DNA from: Actinomycetales bacterium
GTDB taxonomy: Bacteria > Actinomycetota > Actinomycetes > Actinomycetales > Actinomycetaceae
Assembly: GCA_017882885.1 (NCBI GenBank)
Contig: JADGOQ010000174.1
Location: 1 to 33,603 of the forward strand
Direction: 5' to 3'
Length of the DNA: 33,603 nucleotides
A model generated the notes under the pieces. The model was not told the DNA's origin. It made no database searches and saw nothing but the letters and a program-made list of their open reading frames with translations. Below are positions 28,201 to 33,603 of the stretch, piece by piece. The position numbers and the translations under genes are program-made. The first letter of the stretch is position 1, and each line of letters begins with the position of its first letter.

Positions 28201-29897
28201 CACTCCCCCGTCCTGTCGATCCGGAGCCGCTCCGCGAGCGCCATGACCCCGGCCGTCATCACCGCGAGGACCACGGACGCCGCGAGCGCCATCCCGAAGT
28301 TCTCCGCGCCGGGCCGGCCGATGAGCCGGAAGATGACCACGGGCAGGGTGGGGCGGTCGGGCCGCGCGAGGAACGACGTCGCCCCGAACTCCCCCAGCGA
28401 GATCGCGAACGCGAAGCCGACGGCCAGGCCGAGCGCACGGACGAGGTGGGGTCCGTCCACGGTGGCGAAGACCCGGGCGGGGCCGGCGCCGAGCGTGGCG
28501 GCCGCCTCCCGCTGGCGCGGGTCGATCGCGCGCAGCACGGGGAGAACGGTCCGCACCACCATCGGCAGGGCCACGATCGCCTGGGCGATCGGGATGAGGA
28601 CCATCGAGGAGCGCAGGTCCAGCGGCGGCCGGTTGAGGGTGATCAGGAAGCCGAAACCGACGGTCACCGCCGAGACACCCAACGGCAGCATGAACAGGCC
28701 GTCCAGGAGTGAGACCGCGCGCCGCCCACTGGCCGAGCGGGGGCGCTGGGCCACCACCACGGCCACCATCACCCCGAGCACCACCGCCAGCAGGGTGGCG
28801 TCCACGGCCACGCGCAGCGAGTTGCCCATGGCCTCCCACACGGTCACCGTCAGGGCGCGGGACGAGGTCCCGAGGTTGCGGTAGTTGTCCAGGCCCCAGC
28901 CGGCGGCGGTGTGGAAGGACCGCACCAGCAGGTTCGCGAGCGGGAGAGTGAGCAGCCCGAGCACGACGACGGCCGTCACCGCCAGCGGCACCGCGTCGCG
29001 CGCGGGGTCCAGGGGCCGGTGGTGCTCCGCGCGCAACTGGAGCGACCGCTCCCGCGCGGAGCGGGCCCGGCCGGCAACGGCGAGGGCCGCGGCCCCCACG
29101 ACGAGCTGGACCACCGAGAGCACCGCGGCGGCGCGCAGGTTCAGGAACTGGGTGGTCTGCACCCAGATCTCCGTCTCGATGGTGCCGAAGTGGATGCCGC
29201 CGAGGATGAGGACCACGCCGAACGCCGTCGCGCAGAAGAGGAACACCACGGAGGCGGCCGAGGCCACCGCGGGGGCCAGCGCGGGGAGGGTCACGGTGAG
29301 GAAGGCGCGCGCCGGTGAGGCGCCGAGGGAGCGGGCGGCCTCCACGGTCCGGGGGTCGAGGCGCGCCCACATGCCGCCGACCGTGCGGACCACCACGGAG
29401 TAGTTGAAGAACACGAGCGCCAGCACGATGGCCGCGAACGTCCCGTCGAGACGGAGGAAAGCGAGGGGTCCGCCGGCGGCGAGCAGCGAGCGGAACGCCA
29501 CGCCCACGACCACCGAGGGCAGCACGAACGGCACGGTCACCAGCGCCCGCACCAGCCCGCGCCCCGGGAAGGAGGTGCGGTACAGCAGGTACGCCCCGGG
29601 GATCCCGAGCGCCACGGACAACGCGGTGCCGAGCGTGGCCTGCGCGATCGTCAGCCCGATGATCCGCCAGGTCCGCGGCTTGGCGAACACCTCCGCGAAA
29701 CCGGAGAGGTCCAGCGCCCCGTCCGTGACGAACCCGCGGGCCACCAGTGCGCCCACCGGCCACGCGAAGAACACCGCGAGGAACGCGAGCGGGACCAGCG
29801 CCGCCACCACCAGCCACACCCGGCCCGGTCGCGGCGGTCGCGGCGGGACCGCGCGAAGCGACGACGCCGGCGTGGGTCGCGTCATCGTCGTGGTCAC
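28197..29897 (-). CDS. thiP: Thiamine ABC transporter permease (fused two-half type)
   Basis: A 566-residue, ~12-helix permease made of two homologous binding-protein-dependent transport domains, the ThiP/FbpB layout. The two EAA loops are visible: DPRTVEAARSLGASPARAFL in the first half and DPRQREAAATLGAGPARVFA in the second. The GTG start at 29897 is supported by GGAGG 5 nt upstream; ATG 29885 would be too far from it. It lies between thiB and thiQ, with a GTGA overlap into thiQ. The short thiB-thiP gap (29898-29976) holds a ~27-bp direct repeat of GGCTGGTGGGGGCGGG type. Confidence 0.9.
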   Translation of the reverse strand: MTTTMTRPTPASSLRAVPPRPPRPGRVWLVVAALVPLAFLAVFFAWPVGALVARGFVTDGALDLSGFAEVFAKPRTWRIIGLTIAQATLGTALSVALGIPGAYLLYRTSFPGRGLVRALVTVPFVLPSVVVGVAFRSLLAAGGPLAFLRLDGTFAAIVLALVFFNYSVVVRTVGGMWARLDPRTVEAARSLGASPARAFLTVTLPALAPAVASAASVVFLFCATAFGVVLILGGIHFGTIETEIWVQTTQFLNLRAAAVLSVVQLVVGAAALAVAGRARSARERSLQLRAEHHRPLDPARDAVPLAVTAVVVLGLLTLPLANLLVRSFHTAAGWGLDNYRNLGTSSRALTVTVWEAMGNSLRVAVDATLLAVVLGVMVAVVVAQRPRSASGRRAVSLLDGLFMLPLGVSAVTVGFGFLITLNRPPLDLRSSMVLIPIAQAIVALPMVVRTVLPVLRAIDPRQREAAATLGAGPARVFATVDGPHLVRALGLAVGFAFAISLGEFGATSFLARPDRPTLPVVIFRLIGRPGAENFGMALAASVVLAVMTAGVMALAERLRIDRTGEW

Positions 29898-29976
29898 GGG
29901 GACCTCCGGTGGCTGGTGGGGGCGGGCGTGGGCGGTTGGCTGGTGGGGGCGGGGGTGCGCCGGCGGGAGGGGCGGG

Positions 29977-31017
29977 TCATCCCAGGAGCGCTGCCCACTC
30001 CTCCAGCCACGCGGTGCGGTTCGCGGCGATCGCGGCCGGGTCCAGGGTGATCGGGTCCGCAGCGAGCGGGGCGTGCTCCACCCATGCGGCGGGCAGGTCC
30101 ACATCGGTGACGGGGTACATGTACATGGAGCCGGGGATGTCCGCCTGCACCGCGTCGCTGAGCAGGAAGTCCACCAGCGCCTTCGCGCCCTCGGGGTTAG
30201 CGGCACCCGCGAGGACCCCGGCGTACTCGACCTGCCGGACACAGGTGGCCTCGACGTTCCCGGTGCGCGCCACGCCGTCGTCGCCCACCTCGGCCGCCGG
30301 TGACGAGGAGTAGGAGAGCACGATCGGCCGCGGGCCCGCACCCTCCGAGCCGGAGAAGTCCACGTAGTACGCGTCGGACCAGCCCTCGGTGATCAGCAGG
30401 CCGTTGCGCAGGAGTCCCCGCCAGTACTCCTGCCACCCGGTCTCCCCGAAGTGCCCGATGGTGGCGAGCAGGAAGGCGAGTCCCGGTGAGGAGGTGGCCG
30501 GATTGGTCACGACCAGCAGGTCCTCGTACGCGGGATCCACCAGCTCCTCGAACGTGGTGGGCTCCGCCACGCCGTTCGCGGCGAACCACTGGTGGTCCAC
30601 GTTGAGACAGACGTCGCCCTGGTCGATGGCCGTGAGGTGGCCGTCCGCGGTGTCCATGCCCGCGACGGCGTCCGGCGAGGTGTATGCCGCAAGGACGCCC
30701 TCGTCGACGGCCCGCGAGGAGAAGGTGTTGTCGATGCCGTACACCGCGTCGCCCAGCGGGGAGTCCTTGGTGAGGATCAGCTGGTTCACGAGGGCACCGC
30801 CGTCGCCGGGCGCCACCAGTTTGACGGCGTATCCCGTCTGCTCGGTGAAGGACTCCAGCAGCCCGTCGGAGAGCGCGAAGGAGTCATGCGTGACGAGGAT
30901 TACGGTGCCGCCGGTGGCGGCAGTGGTGCCCCCCGAGAGCGAGCACGCCGCGAGGCCCGCGGCGAGGGCCGCGGCGGAGGCGGCGAGCGCAGCGCCGCGC
31001 CGGACGGGTCGGTTCAT
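29977..31017 (-). CDS. thiB: Thiamine ABC transporter substrate-binding lipoprotein
   Basis: A 346-residue lipoprotein. A Tat/Sec-like signal with RR (MNRPVRRGAALAASAAALAA) ends in lipobox GLAAC with the lipidated Cys at 25. The mature part opens TVILVTHDSFALSDGLLESF, characteristic of thiamine-binding TbpA/ThiB proteins. It includes LTKDSPLGDAVYGIDNTFSS, WFAANGVAEPTTFEELVDPA and YYVDFSGSEGAGPRPIVLSY. It binds thiamine, TMP or TPP outside the membrane and delivers it to ThiP. It is first gene of thiBPQ under a TPP riboswitch; ATG 31017 has GGAGG 4 nt upstream. Confidence 0.93.
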   Translation of the reverse strand: MNRPVRRGAALAASAAALAAGLAACSLSGGTTAATGGTVILVTHDSFALSDGLLESFTEQTGYAVKLVAPGDGGALVNQLILTKDSPLGDAVYGIDNTFSSRAVDEGVLAAYTSPDAVAGMDTADGHLTAIDQGDVCLNVDHQWFAANGVAEPTTFEELVDPAYEDLLVVTNPATSSPGLAFLLATIGHFGETGWQEYWRGLLRNGLLITEGWSDAYYVDFSGSEGAGPRPIVLSYSSSPAAEVGDDGVARTGNVEATCVRQVEYAGVLAGAANPEGAKALVDFLLSDAVQADIPGSMYMYPVTDVDLPAAWVEHAPLAADPITLDPAAIAANRTAWLEEWAALLG

Positions 31018-31021
31018 GGTT

Positions 31022-31037
31022 CCTCCATTCCTGGAGG
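31022..31037 (-). promoter_or_regulatory. Shine-Dalgarno-sequestering hairpin (expression platform)
   Basis: On the mRNA strand CCTCC (31037-31033) can pair with the thiB Shine-Dalgarno GGAGG (31026-31022) across a 6-nt loop. Between aptamer and start there is no U-tract terminator. This suggests that TPP binding to the upstream aptamer shuts off translation initiation rather than transcription. Confidence 0.6.
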
Positions 31038-31062
31038 GGTGGCCTGCTGCCAGAGAAAATCC

Positions 31063-31146
31063 CGACTCCCTACGCCGGTACCAACCGGATCAGGTTCGAG
31101 GGTCTGCTTTCGCACTCTCAGCGCCACTGGTGGCGCTCCCCTGTCG
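31063..31146 (-). ncRNA. TPP riboswitch (THI element)
   Basis: The minus strand carries every landmark of the THI-box aptamer. P1 pairs CGAC (31146-31143) with GTCG (31066-31063). GGGGAGC is followed by a perfect P3 stem GCGCCAC/GTGGCGC. The universal CTGAGAGTGCGAAAGCAGACCC follows in that order, in two parts around the CTGAGA box. The pyrophosphate-sensing half is CGAACCTGATCCGGTT, and the final GGTACCGGCGTAGGGAGTC closes P4/P5 and P2. It lies 46 nt upstream of thiB, in the leader of the thiBPQ operon, and should repress it when TPP is abundant. Confidence 0.95.
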
Positions 31147-31234
31147 TTTCACCACGATCGTACACGCGAACGCTGCGGCAACGCCCGCGATGCGGCAGGA
31201 TGGGACAGCAGGCACCGCGCGGAGGGAGCTCGAC

Positions 31235-31498
31235 ATGGCGGGACAGGACGTCGGCTGGAAGGTTGTCAGCGCCGTATCGATGGGGCTGGCCGGGATCGTG
31301 GCCGGGAAGATCGTCGAGATCGGCTGGAAGGCCGTGACCGGACATGGCGCGCCCGTTGACCCGGACGACCCGGGCGTGAGCGTGGCCGAGATGATCGCGT
31401 TCGCTGCGGTCTCCGGCGCACTGCTGGGACTCGCGCGCCAACTCGCGGCCCTCGGGGCCAAGCGCTGGTACTCCGGCCCGGTGCCGAAGCGCCTCTGA
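31235..31498 (+). CDS. DUF4235 membrane protein
   Basis: An 87-residue protein of the DUF4235 family common in actinobacteria. DVGWKVVSAVSMGLAGIVAG is the first membrane helix, KIVEIGWKAVTG.GAP.DPDDP the conserved loop, and AEMIAFAAVSGALLGLARQL the second helix, followed by the basic KRWYSGPVPKRL. The two-helix topology and 'K....W...TG..pp..p...e.....a...a...g' pattern are characteristic. Function unknown. The ATG at 31235 follows GGAGGGA. It is divergent from the thiamine operon and converges on mnhG. Confidence 0.85.
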   Translation: MAGQDVGWKVVSAVSMGLAGIVAGKIVEIGWKAVTGHGAPVDPDDPGVSVAEMIAFAAVSGALLGLARQLAALGAKRWYSGPVPKRL

Positions 31499-31527
31499 GC
31501 CGCCGCCGCCACCAGCCGTCCCCGCCG

Positions 31528-31890
31528 TTACTCGTCCTCGTCATCGCGCTGGGAGAGCGCGAGGTCGCGGCGGTACTCGTCCACGTACAGCGTCTCCGAG
31601 TCGATGTGCCCCGTGCGGTAACCGGCCCGCGCGGCCATGTGCGCGCTGATCGGCGCGGTGATCAGCTGGAAGATCAGCACCAGCACGCAGGTCCAGGCCA
31701 GCCCCGGATCGCCGAGCGTGACCGCCATCCCGGTGAGCATCAGCACCAACCCCAGGACCTGCGGCTTCGCGGGCGCGTGCAGGCGCGCGAGGAGGTCGGG
31801 GAAGCGCCGCAGCCCGACGGCGGCCGCGAGCGTCAGCGCGGTCCCGCCCACGAAGCACAGGGCGGCCAGCACGTCCAGCACCAGGTCCAT
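31528..31890 (-). CDS. mnhG: Na+(K+)/H+ antiporter subunit G
   Basis: A 120-residue MnhG/MrpG/PhaG subunit with three membrane helices. VLDVLAALCFVGGTALTLAA, VGLRRFPDLLARLHAPAKPQ (the RFPD....H..aK family core), VLGLVLMLTGMAVTL and LVLIFQLITAPISAHMAARA. It is part of the multi-subunit Mrp cation/proton antiporter that exchanges Na+ for H+. I use ATG 31890 (TGATG with mnhF); a GTG one codon upstream is possible. It is last gene of the minus-strand mnhD-E-F-G block. The acidic tail (SQRDDEDE) is unusual but plausible. Confidence 0.92.
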   Translation of the reverse strand: MDLVLDVLAALCFVGGTALTLAAAVGLRRFPDLLARLHAPAKPQVLGLVLMLTGMAVTLGDPGLAWTCVLVLIFQLITAPISAHMAARAGYRTGHIDSETLYVDEYRRDLALSQRDDEDE

Positions 31891-32327
31891 CACCGCCCAC
31901 CCCCCTCGTCGGCGGCCACGCGAGTGGCGTCATCCACGCCCGTGGCGTCGCCCGGCGCCGGCATGGCCGTCTGGTCGACGTCGTGCACCGGCGCGTCCTC
32001 GTCCCGGAGTTGGGGCTCGTCCCGCAGGAGGGCCTCGAGCTCCTCACGGGTGAGGATCCGGCGCTCCTCGTCGGACTCGGCGCCCGCGAACCGCGCGACG
32101 GCCACCGTGGAGATGAACCCCACGAGCGCGAGCGCTGCCATGATGGCGATGAGGTCAGTGCGCCCGGTCATCGCCGCCGTGATCGCCACGAAACCCATGA
32201 GGCCCGCGGTGATGACGTCGATCGCGACGGCGCGGTCCAGCATCGACGGCCCCTGCTCCACCCGCGTGACCGCCACGACGACGGCGAGGGCCAGCGTCGC
32301 CAGGCACACCACGTACACCCACGTCAT
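31890..32327 (-). CDS. mnhF: Na+(K+)/H+ antiporter subunit F
   Basis: A 145-residue MnhF/MrpF subunit. TWVYVVCLATLALAVVVAVT is helix 1, then RVEQGPSMLDRAVAIDVITA (R...GPs..DR..a.D family core), GLMGFVAITAAMTGRTDLIA and IMAALALVGFISTVAVARFA. The membrane part is of normal length; a ~55-residue hydrophilic, acidic C-terminal tail (EELEALLRDEPQLRDEDAPV...) is longer than the usual ~90-residue family member and probably lies in the cytoplasm. ATG 32327 overlaps the mnhE stop (ATGA). Confidence 0.92.
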   Translation of the reverse strand: MTWVYVVCLATLALAVVVAVTRVEQGPSMLDRAVAIDVITAGLMGFVAITAAMTGRTDLIAIMAALALVGFISTVAVARFAGAESDEERRILTREELEALLRDEPQLRDEDAPVHDVDQTAMPAPGDATGVDDATRVAADEGGGR

Positions 32328-32920
32328 GGCCGCACCTCCAGCGACCGGGCGTCCAGCTCGCCGGTGCCCACGCGCCACCCGGGGCGGTAGCCGGCGTCGG
32401 CGAGTTCGGCGTTCGGGGAGAACGCCCGCATGAGGCGCTCCTCCTGTGCGATCACGGCCCGGCGGACGGCGTCCAGCCCGGCGTCGGGGTCCGTCCTGGG
32501 GATGTCCAGGACATGCAGGTAGAGCACGCCGCTGAGGCGGTGCACCTCCACGACCACCGAGCCTGGGATCAGCGTGGACAGCCCCGCGGTGGTGGCCAGG
32601 ACGATGTCCGCATGCGAGCGCAGCTGCACCTTGATGACGGCGGACCGCGGGGGCCGGCGCCGGAGCGCCACCAGGGACACCTCGAGGGCGCCGCGGACGA
32701 CGTCGACGGCGAACCGCCCCACCAGCACCGCCACCGCCAGCGGCCGGAACGCGCCGAGGCCGCTGACGCGCGGAAGCGGCGTCACCATGGTGACGGCGAC
32801 CGCGAGGACCACCCCGTTGACGACGTTGGCCAGGGAGATGTCGCCCCACAGCAGCACCCACACGGCGGTGAGCCACACCACCGTGAGCAGGGACGGAACC
32901 CGGCGCCTAATCCGATGCAT
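32324..32920 (-). CDS. mnhE: Na+(K+)/H+ antiporter subunit E
   Basis: A 198-residue MnhE/MrpE subunit. Helices near the N-terminus (LLTVVWLTAVWVLLWGDISL, VVNGVVLAVAVTMVTPLP and LAVAVLVGRFAVDVVRGALE) are followed by the soluble half. That half has VIKVQLRSHADIVLATTAGL, STLIPGSVVVEVHRLSGVLY and LHVLDIPRTDPDAG; 'lan.itLtPGt' is seen here as TTAGLSTLIPGSVVVEV. This matches the family fully. ATG 32920 lies inside the end of mnhD (14-bp overlap), and the stop overlaps mnhF. Confidence 0.92.
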   Translation of the reverse strand: MHRIRRRVPSLLTVVWLTAVWVLLWGDISLANVVNGVVLAVAVTMVTPLPRVSGLGAFRPLAVAVLVGRFAVDVVRGALEVSLVALRRRPPRSAVIKVQLRSHADIVLATTAGLSTLIPGSVVVEVHRLSGVLYLHVLDIPRTDPDAGLDAVRRAVIAQEERLMRAFSPNAELADAGYRPGWRVGTGELDARSLEVRP

Positions 32921-33603
32921 CGTCCACCCCCCAGGGATCGTTGTAGAGGACCGGCGGGTGCTCGCCGTCGGGCAGGACGGCCTCTATGTAGGGCGTGCGG
33001 ACGCGCAGGTCACGCGCGGCGCGGTCGGTATAGGCGATGAGGGGGCCGGCCACCGCGGCGAGGGCCAGCGACATCGCCACGAGCCCGCCGGCCGCCCCCA
33101 CCATGCTGCGCGGCAGGCGGCGCGGCGCGGGCGGGTTCTCCGCCTCCTGCCAAAAGGCCATGTTCCACGCCTTCGTCATCGCGTAGAGCGTCAGCAGGGA
33201 GGTCACCAGCCCACCCGCCACGAGCGTCCACGCCAGTGTGGAGCCGGAGTCCGAGGCGGCCTGGAGCAGCCCCACCTTGCCGAGGAACCCGGTCATCGGC
33301 GGGATGCCCGCGAGGTTCATGGCCGCGATGAAGAACATGATGGCCAGCACCGGCGCCACGCGGGCGAGCGACCCGAGCCGGGTGAGCGACGTCGTGCCGC
33401 CGAGGTTCTCGATCAGCCCCGCCACGAGGAAGAGCGCGGTCTGCGCGGTGATGTGGTGCACCACGTAGAAGATAGCGGCGGACAGGCCCATGTTGGAGGA
33501 CATCGCCACGCCCCACACCATGAAGCCGATGTGGGACAGGAGGGTGAAGGAGAGCATGCGCTTGATGTCGTCCTGCGCCACCGCGCCCAGGATGCCCACC
33601 ACC
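32907..33603 (-). CDS. mnhD: Na+(K+)/H+ antiporter subunit D, C-terminal part (runs off window)
   Basis: The last ~232 codons of a proton-translocating NuoM/NuoN-like subunit. VGILGAVAQDDIKRMLSFTL is the family core (A..Q.DiKR.La.s), followed by SHIGFMVWGVAMSSNMGLSA, FYVVHHITAQTALFLVAGLI, NLAGIPPMTGFLGKVGLLQA and further helices. Key charged residues of the antiporter (Lys in DIKR, His in VHHI) are present. The 5' half lies beyond base 33603. The order D-E-F-G on this strand is the standard Mrp order; subunits A, B and C would be expected beyond the right edge. Confidence 0.93.
   Translation of the reverse strand, partial: VVGILGAVAQDDIKRMLSFTLLSHIGFMVWGVAMSSNMGLSAAIFYVVHHITAQTALFLVAGLIENLGGTTSLTRLGSLARVAPVLAIMFFIAAMNLAGIPPMTGFLGKVGLLQAASDSGSTLAWTLVAGGLVTSLLTLYAMTKAWNMAFWQEAENPPAPRRLPRSMVGAAGGLVAMSLALAAVAGPLIAYTDRAARDLRVRTPYIEAVLPDGEHPPVLYNDPWGVDDASD

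Noticed and set aside
28201-29817. Upstream extension of the thiQ frame to a 776-codon open frame
   Set aside because: Arg/Pro/Gly-rich sequence overlapping thiP in another frame; the real ATPase starts at the GTGA overlap near 28200.

Overview
This window is high-GC DNA from an actinobacterium, probably of the order Micrococcales. The evidence is a roughly 70% GC content, strong G/C third-position bias, GTG/TTG starts, tight ATGA/GTGA/TGATG gene overlaps, many promoters placed 5-7 nt from a start codon (leaderless mRNAs), and gene families typical of that group (DUF4235, DUF427, DUF4921, an F420-reductase-like remnant, MnhDEFG). The species cannot be named from sequence alone. I saw no tRNA, rRNA, CRISPR array, phage or intact insertion sequence.

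Layout. Positions 1-600 hold the 5' end of an MBL-fold hydrolase (minus) and a VOC protein. Positions 709-4155 are a sugar/polyol operon: two AP2-type TIM-barrel isomerase/epimerases around one intact and one internally deleted Gfo/Idh/MocA oxidoreductase, closed by a bidirectional terminator. After a small membrane protein and an SGNH hydrolase, 5687-7866 is a compact sulfur module: a 16-bp CstR/CsoR-like operator over the -10, then SQR-like flavoprotein, TusE/DsrC-like carrier and DsrE2-like protein. A CHAD protein and a PPK2 polyphosphate kinase follow, divergent from each other.

Positions 9734-10300 hold abutting fragments of a DUF427 gene and an F420-reductase-like gene, plus a striking 44-nt hairpin. 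Next come a PII/CutA-like protein, an alpha/beta hydrolase, a DrrA-type ABC exporter operon (minus), a frameshifted DUF5655-like gene, a GH3 glycosidase, and a decaying MacB-type ABC exporter whose TetR regulator and operator look intact. Positions 19431-25261 carry a tandem GNAT, a small membrane protein under a second copy of the sulfur-type operator, Hsp20, an MFS exporter, alanine dehydrogenase, an in-frame-deleted nitroreductase and a small GNAT. A DUF4921 GalT-like protein is followed by a GH65 remnant and a 450-bp nest of inverted repeats. The last 6 kb holds a thiamine ABC transporter (thiBPQ) under a TPP riboswitch, a DUF4235 protein, and mnhG/F/E/D, with mnhD running off the edge.

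Two themes stand out. First, the 16-bp palindrome recurs at 5687 and 21150, each time with its outer TAT forming the -10 box, so the sulfur operon and an unknown membrane protein probably share one regulon; the sensor is not in the window. Second, the window is dense in partly deleted genes (Gfo/Idh, DUF427, F420 reductase, ABC ATPase, ABC permease, nitroreductase, GH65, DUF5655). This means either active gene erosion or assembly collapse, which read mapping would distinguish.
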